From: Volvox africanus
Lineage: Eukaryota; Chlorophyta; Chlorophyceae; Chlamydomonadales; Volvocaceae
DNA length: 64,000 nucleotides
Assembly: GCA_030268105.1 (NCBI GenBank)
Contig: BSDZ01000078.1
Location: 6,061,001 to 6,125,000, forward strand
Reading direction: 5' to 3'
Position 1 is the stretch's first letter. The number at the start of each line of letters is the position of its first letter. The notes below the pieces were generated by a model. It was not told the origin of the DNA. It ran no database searches and saw nothing but the letters and a program-made list of their open reading frames with translations. The position numbers and the translations under genes were made by a program. This document shows positions 24,401 through 35,144 of this stretch, one piece after another.

Positions 24401-27400
24401 GCTGGCCGCGTAGTTCACGCAGTGGCCTCACACGAGCAAGTGCAGAAAGAGGGGGGATGAGCTGGCGAAGGGCGCACCCAAGGTCGGCAAGGAAAAAAGG
24501 AAGGGAGTATAGATGCCCTTTGTTTACAAGCAAATACCAACCATAATGGGATGGAGGAGAGAGGACCCCGCCACAACCCGCCCTCCTACCAACCGCTCAC
24601 CTACACACGGGCGGAGGGCCCGAATCGCTGCCTCCCATCCCCCCCTTGACGACGGCAGCAGCCCCAGCAGTACACGGTCCGCCACTCCCGCCGGCGCGCG
24701 TAGTCGGCAGTCCCCCGCCAGCACCTCACAACGGCTGGATACCGGGGCGGCAGCGGCGGCAGCTGCTTCGGTGGCGGGGACGCCGGTGGCAGAGAGGGCG
24801 GCTGCGATGGCGGCTGCGGCGGCCGGCAGTGGCGGCTGTTGCAGATTGCGGGTGAGGGCCTCCTGAGCGTGTGGGTTCCACTCGCACGCGTAGACCTTTT
24901 TATGTATGCGTGCGTTGAAGGAGGGAGAGTGAGAGAGAGAAAGAGAGTGTGTGTGTATTGTGTCGTGCAATTGTCATACAAACACGGAAACCGAAACCCT
25001 TAAGAGGCCCCTCCGCAATACGTCACATTTCGTAGTCTCGGTCTGTCCCCACAAGCCAGTTTACAGCGCGATGTGAAAAAAGACCTGATTACAGAAAATC
25101 CGATGGCGAGGGGTAGGGGTTTTGGGGTTAAGGGGTGTGGGTGTATACACCTGGAAACCTGCAGCACCCGACGGACTTGTGGAGCCGCTCCTTGAGAGAG
25201 GTACGAGCCACGGGGCCTTTAGAAAGGGGGTAGCTCACGTCACGAGCAGTTGTTGTGATACAGGACCGGGTGCTGCAGCCCCGGAGCGGCAACGTCTCTG
25301 ATGTTCCGCCCTCCCGCCCTCGCCCTCGCCCTCTCCCTCCCGCCCTCTCCCTCCCGCCCTCTCCCTCCCGCCCTCTCCCTCCCGCCCTCCCCCTCCCGCC
25401 CTCTCCCTCCCGCCCTCTCCCTCCCGCCCTCTCCCTCCCGCCCTCTCCCTCCCGCCCTCTCCCTCCCGCCCTCTCCCTCCCGCCCTCTCCCTCCCGCCCT
25501 CTCCCTCCCGCCCTCTCCCTCCCGCCCTCTCCCTCCCGCCCTCTCCCTCCCGCCCTCTCCCTCCCGCCCTCTCCCTCCCGCCCTCTCCCTCCCGCCCTCT
25601 CCCTCCCGCCCTCTCCCTCCCGCCCTCTCCCTCCCGCCCTCTCCCTCCCGCCCTCTCCCTCCCGCCCTCTCCCTCCCGCCCTCTCCCTCCCGCCCTCTCC
25701 CTCCCGCCCTCTCCCTCCCGCCCTCTCCCTCCCGCCCTCTCCCTCTCCCTCTCCCTCTCCCTCTCCCTCTCCCTCTCCCTCTCCCTCTCCCTCTCCCTCT
25801 CCCTCTCCCTCTCCCTCTCCCTCTCCCTCTCCCTCTCCCTCTCCCTCTCCCTCTCCCTCTCCCTCTCCCTCTCCCTCTCCCTCTCCCTCTCCCTCTCCCT
25901 CTCCCTCTCCCTCTCCCTCTCCCTCTCCCTCTCCCTCTCCCTCTCCCTCTCCCTCTCCCTCTCCCTCTCCCTCTCCCTCTCCCTCTCCCTCTCCCTCTCC
26001 CTCTCCCTCTCCCTCTCCCTCTCCCTCTCCCTCTCCCTCTCCCTCTCCCTCTCCCTCTCCCTCTCCCTCTCCCTCTCCCTCTCCCTCTCCGGCTTCTCTC
26101 CCCCCTTCCCTCTGCAACGCACGCACCTTCGCCGCTCCCGCCACCACCAGTAACGGTACCGTGTAGTACCCAATGCCGCAGTACAAGTCCACAATCGTCT
26201 CGCCAGCGGCCCAGCCCGGCCGGCCGCCGCAGCCCCCTCCCACTGGGGCTGCCGCTGCTGGTGGTGCTGATGCTGATGCTGATGCTGATGCTGGTGCTGA
26301 TGCTAGTGGTGGTGATGGTGGAGAGGGTGGTGATGGTAACATCCCCAGTGGTGCTCCCCTGAGTCCGCGGCCCCAGCCCATGCGGGTCCGCTCCGTGACG
26401 TTGCCCGATGAGAACATGCAGCGTGTGACATCCAGGTGGAAGGTGACGCCGCCCTCGCGGTGCGACACCCAGCCGTCAGCGCCAAGAAGCAGAACCGCAC
26501 GGCTGTCCCGGGTGCCTGGGCCACGCGGGTATGCGCGGGGAGGGCGGGGAAATGTGAGGGGCAGCGCGAGAGAGCAGCGATTCATTAACAAATCGACCAA
26601 CGGATTTAACGGACTCAAGCCAGGTTCCCCCTCAAAACCCCAGGCTCCGCGTCCCCCCCCCCGCTCCCCCCCCCGCCACACAAAGAAACGACCACATCGG
26701 CGCATCTCCGCGCATCAGCCATTCCCACCTGTGTTTGCGACTGCTGCCTGCCTAGCCAGGCGCTTAACGCCCAAAGCCTCCGCCACGACACGCCACAATG
26801 GCAGTAGCACGTCCGGCCCTACCGCCGTCACCGCCGCCTCCCCTTTCACCGCCGCCACCGCCGCCAGTGCCGTCACCCAGCCCTGGTGCGCCAAACTGCC
26901 CGCCGGAAGCAGCACCAAGTCCCCCAATCGCTCCCAGCGGGAGGGCAGGTCGGCAAGCAGCTCCGAAACCAGCGCCCCCGGGACATTGAGTAACGGCACC
27001 GCGGGTGCTGCGGTTTTGGTTTCCGTTGCGATGACTGGGATGTCGGTTGCGATGCGCAGCAGCGCGGCGACAGAGTCTCGGAGGCGTTGTGCCGGGCTGA
27101 TCGGGGCTTTCTTCGACGAGGGCAGAGGGGTGCGAAGCAGCTGCAGAGGGGGCGAATGGGAAATTCGGGACATAGCCATTAAAAATAAAAACAACATTAA
27201 TAACACAACTTGAGTTTATAAAAATGTTCCTTCCGCCCTGTTCCCCCTATATTAATGCAATCAAAAAGATGCTTTACACATCTTTTTGATGCGGTAACAC
27301 AGCCGCCGGCTGGGGAGACAAAGGGTATCACGCAACAATATGGCGAATTTGACAAGTACGGCGGATAGTTTCTTTACCCCTCCCATTCGCCGTACTTGGG

Positions 27401-30400
27401 CTTCATCCGGGCCGTCAACCACACAGATGTGCTGCGCCTACCTGGGCACCCGTCCGTTCCAGCAGCGCCGTCATCTCTGACTTGGCGCCGCCACCGCCCG
27501 CCGCCGGCGTCTGCGCCGCCACTGCCATTGCCAAGACCGTGACTGCATCGTCCGTTATCGGCAGCAGCACCCGCTGTGCCGCTCGGCCTTTCGATATGGA
27601 TGCCGCCACAGCATCAAGGCCATCGTTGGCAATGTCATCCGCGCCGCCATCGTCACCGTCGGCCGCGTCGGCCGGCGGCGGCTCCGCAGCCGCCGCCGCC
27701 ACACCGCCGCGGCGGTGTATGTCCAGCATCCCGGCCGCCTTCAGCGCGTCCTTCACCCCCTTCGCCTCCTGTGACGGCACGCTGATCACCCAGCCTGGTA
27801 AGTTTGCTGCATGTGGCTCATTGCCGCCTCCGCCACCACCTCCCCTGCCACCTGCTGCCGCTTCTGCGTTGGCGTTCAGGTCCGCCTGAGACCGTTGGAC
27901 CCTGGACTTGGACTTGGGCATGGTTGTAGTTACGGTGGTTGTAGCGGGTCGTGCGGTGACGGTTGCAGTTGCGGTTGCAGTTGTGGGCGAGAGTGACGCT
28001 GCCAATCCAGATGGAGGGGAAGGCGCACATGCATTTTCCAGGGAGCCAAAAGCGGGTTCAGGATGAGCCCCGGGTACCAGCCTATGAGCCTCGGGTGCAG
28101 CGGCGGCGGCAACGGCGGCGGCGGCGGCCTGTGGATCCTCCACTGCGTCTAATGCACTCTGACGGCTGCTTCCTTTAGCCTCTACATCAGCATTTTGACA
28201 GCGTGTAGGCGGCCGCGGCGGTGTTGAGCGGCCTTCCTGGAGTGCGCCCCCTGCCGCCGCATGCGTCGTGAGCAGTGCAGCCTGCAGGGGCCCGCCGCCC
28301 GCGAGCCGCAGCTGGAAGCAGCCGCCGAAGCAGGTGCCGAAACTGAAGCAGAAAGCGCCGCCACCCATCACGTACAGCGTGTCGCCCAGCACCTCGGCAC
28401 AGTGCCGTATAGGTACGAAATCCACGGGGAATGGCGGCGGTGACGTGGCGGTTGCGCCTCCGCTACCAGCAGGTGTCACAGCTGCCGTCACCGCCGGTTC
28501 AGTCTGCATCACGGTGTCCAGGTTGGCCCAGGAATGTGAGCGGGTATCCAAGACACACAGCTGGCGGTGGTGGTCTGTGGGGTATCCCCCCACCAGCAGC
28601 AACAGCGGTCCCCAGCGGCTCAGCGTGTGACTGAAGCACGCCGGTGGGTGCACCGCTGCCGCAGTCCCGCCGTTGATGCCGCCTCCGCTGTCGTGGCGCG
28701 GCTCGCAGCGATACCATGTGTAAGAGTCGAGATCCAGATAGAAGGTATCGTCAAAGTGCAAGCCGTACCCACAAGTACCGCCGTGCACGTACATGCGTCC
28801 GGCGGTGGCGGCAGTGGTGGCAGCAGCGGCTGCGGCGGAGGGCGGGTCAGTGCTCGCAGGAACCCAGCACGCCGCATGGGACTTACGAGGGCTCGGCATG
28901 TCGATTCCAGGTCCGGCCGCCCGTGCGACTTGCTGCCAGCGCCATCCGCTGGCGAGTGAGGCACTGCCACTGACCCATGGGTCGCGACTTAGCACCCACA
29001 TGTCGCCCAGAACGGCGTCGCCGTTGCGACCCCCAAAGACGACCACGCGCCAGCCATTTAGCGAATGGCGGCGGCTACAGGTGGTAGTGGCGGCGCCGGC
29101 AGCTGCAGTGGGAGCGGCGCCGGTCGCTGTCCCTGAGACCGCCTGAGGCGGTGGTACGGATACCGCGGAGTGGCGGTATCGGCCCGGGAAGGACGAGTGG
29201 CTGCCGGGCGCACCGGAGGTGGTGTTGGAATCCACGGAGGGATGCAGCTGAGTCCAAGACCTTGCCTCGATATCCAGAATCCAAACATCCTCCAAAGCAT
29301 CGACGGGGCTTGTACGGCCGCCAATAAGTACGACATATCCATCGCCGATGCATGCCGCGGTGTGGCCCATGCGGGGGGACGGCGCCACGCCCTCAACGTC
29401 GAGCGCCTCCCAAGTACGGCGGTGAGTGTCATACACAAGGACATCACCGCGGCGCGCATGTGCGCCGCCGCCACCGTATCCACCTAGGAGGTAAATACAG
29501 TGGCCGTGTACGGCACTGGCGTGGCCCCAGCGCGGTACGGCCTCTATCACATCGCTCTGACGGGCAGAGGACAAGGTGGCGAACGGCACAGGGCTGGCAC
29601 TTTCCTACACATATAAACAATACCTTCTCAACCGTCACGACACTATGTATGGTAGTACGACGGGAGTTAACCGGGGACGTGAGAGTTGCGAATCTAAGAG
29701 TGCACCTTCTGTGACGTCTTTAAAACAGGGTTGCTGCCGGTTAGGCCGATGAGGCAGCGTAGGGGCGGACTGTAATCGTTGTTGCCTTCACTTTGTCCCT
29801 TCGTCCCCGCCACTGACCCACCTGACCCAAACACAGCGGCATAACGGGCTGCCAATGAAGACACCCGCTCTTCGAGCGATCCACGGCACATAACATGGCT
29901 GGTGCCGCGGGACAAGGCGCAGTTGCAGCGGCGGTCGCGGCGGTAATGCTGTCGGCGTTGCAGAGGACGCCAGCTTCCGCCGGGCCAGCAGCGGTGCCAC
30001 CGCCGAGCTCCCTCCCTCTGCCGAGACGGACTTCCAGTGCCCGAATACGCCCCAGCACCCGAGCCTGCCGCAACTTTAAGGCCTTGAGCGCTGAATCCGA
30101 AACCACAACGCGGCCGTCCCCCCCGCTGTTGGCACGCCGCCGCCGCGGCACAGCTGCCGCGGCCTGCTCGCACCCGGTGTCACCATTCGCCGCAACTACC
30201 GCCCCTGATGCTAGCGCCATGACCTGTGGGTCAGTGGCTGCAGCATGCCGCTGGCGATGCACTGGCGAATCCTCATTGACTTTCGCGTCGCGAGTGGTGA
30301 CCGCCGCCATCGTCAAGGACAACTGTGACATCGGCGGGTCTCCAAGGGCCAGGAAAAGTTCCTGTTCAAACCGCCGAATGCGATCCAGATTCTGTTGGAA

Positions 30401-33051
30401 CTTATCGTTCGCAAGTCCAACGAGGTACGTCAGGTAGGCGTCCGGCACCAGTACGACACCCGCGTCTGTGACGGGGACTTCGAGGCGCAATGAGCAGCGT
30501 ACACCTACCTGGCGGGCGGGGGGGGGGGCGGGGATGGGGCCAGCGGGGCAGCATACACCATTACATACGTATGCGGTGATGTTGTGAGAAGGAAGCCCAA
30601 CGGCCTAACGAGCAGTCCTGACCTCGGGTATCTATCGATCTGAAAAAAGCCCTCCCACTTGCGCTGCTTTTACCGTCGCCCTTTCATTTCAATACACGTT
30701 GTCCCAACCCGAAATCCCCTCACAAGGGGTAACACACACACACACAAATGATTTCATGTCGTGCCGTACCAACTCAGGAGGTTACACAATGAGACATGTG
30801 TTTATGGAAGCTGGGGAAGGCACCTGACGAGCAGCGGGGATGTGAATGACGGCGCTGGGCGGCATTCCGATGCAATATTGCGTGCCTAGAACCACTCCAA
30901 CTGCCTGGCAATGATACCCTCGCACCCGCTAGCACAATATCAGCGTTTAAATCCTCCCAGCCGACTTCGACCTCCCCGGATTCTCCTCCTCGGCCGACTC
31001 ACCATGACGCGCCTGCCTCCGGACCCAAGGGTCAGCCCGCTCTCTCGGAATCCCGCAGCGCGCGCCGCCGCCAGCACCCGCTGCCCCATCGCCGCGCTGT
31101 TCGCCTTGCGGTGGTGGCGAGGGCGGTGGCGAGGGCGGTGAGGCAAAGGAAGTCAGCTGATGCTCCATGGAAACGTCATCGGTCCAAAAGCCGCATCCCC
31201 CAACAGCGGAATTCCACTACCCCCACTTCAACAGGAAATAAGGCCCCGTGTAAGGGTCACGGAAGTCCGCCGTTCCCTCCTGTCCTCGGTGAGCCTTGGC
31301 GGGCAGTTGGCGGGCAGTTGGGGGGGCCGCTGGGCACATGTCCCCAGAGCCCCACATCCCGCTTCCGTTTGTACTTGTCAACCCTCTCAAACATCAGCTC
31401 CGTCCCACTGGCCCTCTCTCACACCACTTTCACACCGAGCTGCTCTTACCTCCTCAGCTGGCCACTACGAGCGGGCCAAACGCCCCGGCCGAAATAAAAC
31501 CACTTACCCACATATTCACGAGTTGGTCCCCTATTTTTTGGCGTTCACGTTAGTACCAATGCATCAGTACCATTTCCACTCTCTGCTAGGCAGGCCAGGC
31601 ATACCTCTTCCCTTGGGCCTTATTCCCCCATGGACCCCACCCACTCACCTCCAGCGCCAAAATGAAGGGTTCAAATCGCAGCACCAATCGAGCGCCTGAG
31701 ACACTCCGGGAGTGGATCGCCGAAATCACCTCCTGCGTTGGCATTCACCGACGGCAGTCCCAACAAAAGTAGTACCACCATGACCATGACCAGCAGCAGT
31801 AGCAGCACCACCACTACGGTAGTCAGCTGTCAACTAGCGATGCGGCAACCAAGCAAAAGATGCAAAAAAGTACAAATATGGGTTCAGAAGCATGAAAAGA
31901 AAATTTCTTTATTTTTTCTGCCTCCATATAGTCCCCAACATAAGTCCCCAACATAAGTCCAGATGAGTATTTAAACAACGATTTAAAATCCACTAGATTT
32001 TCGGCTAAATACTTGGCTGCTAACGGGTTATCCTTACCTAGCCGTGATACTACAGGATTGTCTTTGATAAGCTCGGCTACTTCCCCCTCATAATCATTGT
32101 AAAATAGCTCTTTAGCAATAGAGCGAACTTCATCATGTGCGAGACTTGGTTGTGTTTCTTGAATATGAGCCTCCGCCGCAACCAGCTTTTCACCCATAAT
32201 CTCCTGCCATAACTTAGTCCTTGCGCTATCGACTTTCTCAAACTTTCCGTCATCTATTAAAAATAAAGTCCAGTAGCCTTCAACGAGTTGCCTTTCATCA
32301 TTGGCACGTCATCGTGAGACCCCCACTCCCCACTCCCGGCTTCAAGATCACTCCCCACTCCCTGCTCCAACACCACTCCCCTTTCAAACCCAAATCGAGA
32401 CGGCTCTACCGGGGTCCAATGGCCCCACACAACAGACCTGCGAGTCCGCCGGGTCATGGCTGGCATACACCCACTCGCCCCCCTTCTTTCCGCCCGCGCG
32501 GCCCGCCGCCGTGGGTTCCCCAAACACCGTGATGCGACCCGAGCAGCTGCTCGTGGTGTACACGGCCGGGTGGGTGTTGATGCGGGCCACCAGGTCCGCC
32601 ACCGGGGTGTCGACGCTGCCCTTGCGGGATTTGTCACCTGCGGTGGCGGGGAAGTGCGATGAAGATTTCCCGGTGCCGCGAGCAAGCGGGCAGATGCGGA
32701 GGAGGCAAGGAGAGGAGCCACCTTCCCTCGTCTCCTCAATTAGGCGTATCCCACTTCACCGGATGCAGGAATTCTTCCCTAATCTAAAACAAAACACGTG
32801 CAGGCCGCACACAACGTACAGCTTGCTAAGAGTCAGCCCGCACAATACCTTGAAGCGCCTCAAGACGCTCCCTGGCCCTGGCCACCTGGAACCCTGTCTC
32901 TGCGCCCCCGTGTCTGTGTCCCCTTCAATTAGGCCATACACCTGGCAACCCCATCAATCCACAGCGTCCCTGCCCCCAAACACTCACCGCAGTCCGCCTG
33001 CAGCTCGGACAGAGCCACCGCCTTGCGCTGCTGGAAAGCGTCCAGGACCAT
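18968..33051 (-). CDS. TYW2/3/4: Four-domain wybutosine-synthesis fusion: TYW3, Kelch (TYW4-type), TYW2, JmjC (TYW5-type)
   Basis: Eighteen exons, high to low: 33051-32988, 32637-32438, 31732-31649, 31104-31003, 30508-29822, 29604-27442, 27140-26729, 26515-26127, 24895-24601, 23969-23825, 23403-22961, 22257-22181, 21899-21516, 21261-21100, 20376-20258, 19769-19622, 19400-19356, 19093-18968. The coding length is 6045 nt (2014 aa) and every phase fits. Residues 1-200: TYW3 ([37 protein letters not shown]). About 380-810: Kelch repeats with GG motifs ([23 protein letters not shown]). About 965-1525: TYW2, the aminocarboxypropyl transferase ([49 protein letters not shown]). About 1640-2014: TYW5-like JmjC ([57 protein letters not shown]). 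The Fe(II) ligands H1859, D1861 and H1935 are present. The TYW2 end and JmjC start share one uninterrupted exon (23403-22961). No TYW4 methyltransferase domain is seen. Confidence 0.9.
21453..21492. repeat. (CA)n microsatellite in TYW intron 13
   Basis: An ACACAC run, interrupted once by AT, just downstream of the intron 13 donor on the minus strand (GT-rich in transcript sense). Confidence 0.9.
21516..21899 (-). other. Exon 13 of the TYW fusion: JmjC region with Thr/Asn low-complexity insert
   Basis: This exon joins [17 protein letters not shown] to [13 protein letters not shown], both recognisable TYW5 blocks. Between them lies a run of Thr and Asn residues (roughly 21660-21785) coded by ACC/ACA and AAC codons. 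The insert lies before the catalytic HxD exon and probably forms a disordered loop. Confidence 0.8.
25310..26090. repeat. Compound minisatellite in TYW intron 8
   Basis: Two adjoining arrays fill most of the intron between 26126 and 24896. The first (about 25310-25736) repeats the 15-bp unit CCCTCTCCCTCCCGC nearly 30 times with almost no divergence. The second (about 25737-26090) is roughly 59 perfect copies of the hexamer CCCTCT. In transcript sense both are purine-rich (GGGAGA). They are open in several frames, but the strong GTGCGT donor at 26126 and the TYW2 motifs on either side show they are intronic. Confidence 0.9.
31838..32303 (-). pseudogene. AT-rich orphan reading frame inside TYW intron 2, possibly transferred bacterial DNA
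   Basis: A minus-strand frame is open from about 32303 to 31823. It reads, for example, [38 protein letters not shown] and [19 protein letters not shown]. Composition is rich in Lys, Glu, Asp and Asn with A/T-ending codons, quite unlike the surrounding GC-rich algal exons. It lies wholly inside intron 2 (32437-31733), has no start codon at its 5' limit and runs into low-complexity DNA. I do not recognise the family. It resembles a fragment of a protein from an AT-rich bacterium. Rickettsial endosymbionts are known in volvocine algae, so such a source is a reasonable guess, but nothing here proves it. Confidence 0.55.
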
Positions 33052-33163
33052 GGCGGGACGCCGGTGCAGTCTGTGGAGAAGCGCGAGTGACTCAGACTAA
33101 GTTAACGCTGATATGTTGGTGCTGGTGCTTGTGGTGATGTTGGTGCTGCTGATGGTGATGTTA

Positions 33164-33176
33164 ACGCTGATCCTGC

Positions 33177-33208
<32 letters not shown>

Positions 33209-33225
33209 ATGATGATGACGATGGT
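33164..33225. repeat. CTG/CTGATG triplet repeat upstream of the TYW fusion
   Basis: A run of CTG triplets interrupted by TTG and followed by ATG triplets, about 110 bp upstream of the TYW start codon at 33051. It would lie in the 5' UTR or promoter. Confidence 0.85.
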
Positions 33226-33740
33226 GTTGGTGTTGGTTGATCTGTTCTGCGGTGCTTCGCCGGGTTGAAGCTCTCGGTGTGATCACCGGAGAGACAGCCA
33301 GGTTCAGACGAAATGCGTCAGCCGTAGTGTGCTACACCACGACAACACGCAGGTTCCAGAACCGCACGCCGCTTCGTCCCCCAGGGGATAAGACGTGACG
33401 TGGTGTGATGTGACGTGATGTGATGTGACCTGCCGGCAGCGCTTTCCGCTACTCAACGGCAAGGACGCTTGCCGTGATATACCGGGCATCGACTGCCGGC
33501 TCAGCGCTGAAGGCCCAGCATGTCCTGCGGGCCGGCCAATCGGGCGCCAGATGGCATATCGGATAGGCTTGGATGCGTTCTCGTCAGAGCAGACACGCTC
33601 CTGATCTTCCTGCTGTTGATTATTTGCGTCCACCTCAGCAACACGCTTTCTGGAACTCTGTTTACAGCCGCACACACATAGCGGCACAGACTGGTCTGCA
33701 TCGGGTCACAGTTTTGGCGTACCCAAGCGCAGGAGCGCAC

Positions 33741-34924
33741 CTGCAGCTGCTCCAGACGCTTCCGGCCCTCACTCAGATGGAACTTGATCGCCTGTCGGGT
33801 CCCAAAGGGTGAGGGAGATACGACAATCGAAAGACGAAAGACGGAGGAGGAGGAAGGAGCAATCCATTTGACAGCCCTGCCTCTAGTTCCGAGAGGGAGG
33901 GCAGCGGCAGCGACAGTGAGAGCGACAACGGCTGCGGCTGCGGCAGCGACAGCGGACGGATTCCAAAGCCGTATTGCTGCAGCCGCCAACAACCCGCGGC
34001 AGCTGCAATAACGGTGGAAACACTTTTGCAGCGGATAGGAGCTGCTCAGCTCCAGGAGCAAGGAGCTCCGATATGGACAGTCGGGGAGTGAGTCAAACCA
34101 TGCATCCGTGAAAACGAGGGATTACCCTCTCACCAAGGTTACCCTCGTAAGTAATGTCCAGAGGCCGGTTCAAAAGTTGTCATGCACGAGTCACAACGTG
34201 CTGGGATTTTCGCCTGGTAACATCTCCCCATCTTTCCAACGTTACCTCCACGGATGGTTCATCCGCGCGATTCAGTCCTAAGATATTGCAAAATCACAGA
34301 TTGCTGGTCGCTCTGAAAGCGCCGGCGGCTCTAATTGTCCGGGGCCCTATTCCTGATCCCACCTGGTCGCCATGTTATGATACCTGCAGATTTGTGACGT
34401 CTTTTTGGGCGTCAAAGTTGGCCCTGACCTCGTTGATAAGCTCCTCTGGGGCAGGGGTTTGTTGCAACAGGGAACGCGGGGTGGCTAAGCCGCTGGCAAG
34501 CAGGCTTGCCCTAAGGGGGTAGGTGGGTTGGCTGCAGCTGTCACAAGTGCTGTACGGTGACGCGTTTTCATCACGATGTGGGCTAGTACCGGTTTGATGT
34601 GCATGTAATTTGATATTTCACTAGTTTAATGGGTGATGAGGCGCGGCTGTGAGTAAAATATGAGTCTAGTCGGCCGCCGTTTGGAACGATGGTTGCGCCG
34701 ATGGCGGAACGGTTCAGCCAACCTCACATGAGGACTCATTGCTAGGTACAATAAATCCATATCCATCGCACGACAACAACTGTTTGTGCCTCTTAGTGAC
34801 GGACCTTACCTCTCTGCGGCTCCTTTCCAAGCCTCCTGCTTGCCCTGATGTACTCTCGGTATAATTTAATTACCTGAGACCTATATATGAAGTGGCGGAG
34901 GCTCTGTGGAGGCGACGCCGGCAT
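33741..34924 (-). CDS. LYRM2: LYR-motif protein, LYRM2-like (3' end unresolved)
   Basis: Exons 34924-34810, 34445-34384 and 33791-33741, with matching phases (1, 0). The start is the Met of MPASPPQSLRHF. The first exon holds the LYR signature (RSQVIKLYREYIRASRRL), the second the middle helix (EELINEVRANFDAQKDVTNL) and the third the closing basic helix (IKFHLSEGRKRLEQLQ). LYR proteins are small three-helix mitochondrial factors that bind acyl carrier protein and assist assembly or Fe-S delivery. LYRM2 is linked to respiratory complex I. The end is open: either a GTGCGC donor after 33741 leads to a further exon, or the frame runs on to a stop at 33501, giving an uncharacteristic tail. The gene lies head-to-tail upstream of the TYW fusion. 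Confidence 0.78.
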
Positions 34925-35144
34925 ACCGATAACTGAAGCCCAGCAAGTCTTTCTGGAAAGGCTTAATACCAATCTTAAAAACCTCCATAAAGTAAAAACG
35001 TTTGAAGTATTAACTTTAGTCAAAAATGTTCGTTCTCATTTGTTCGTAAATCTAGCAGGTAACCAAGACTGCACCGACAAGGAGGTGCATGCTTTCTTCA
35101 AATCAACGGCAATAGTCTTATGCGCATACCCGAACCTTAAATAA
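34925..35144 (+). other. AT-rich open frame of unknown origin
   Basis: A plus-strand frame running into 34925 from the left stops at 35144 (TAA, followed at once by another TAA). It encodes a hydrophilic sequence with A/T-ending codons (for example VFLERLNTNLKNLHKVKTF and DKEVHAFFKSTAIVLCAY). Its left part lies antisense to LYRM2 exon 1. It resembles the AT-rich frame in the TYW intron in base composition, but no family is recognised. It could also be promoter DNA that is open by chance. Confidence 0.3.

Noticed and set aside
25235..26362. Pro/Ser/Leu-rich (+) and Arg/Glu-rich (-) frames of 300-350 codons
   Set aside because: They arise from the 15-mer and hexamer minisatellites inside TYW intron 8. 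The flanking splice sites join TYW2 motifs directly.
26173..27213. 346-codon plus-strand frame
   Set aside because: Antisense to TYW2 exons 7 and 8; it has no family features of its own.
33501..33740. Read-through C-terminal extension of the LYRM2-like protein
   Set aside because: LYR proteins end shortly after the basic helix. The following residues have no conserved character, and a GTGCGC donor precedes them. Left open rather than annotated.
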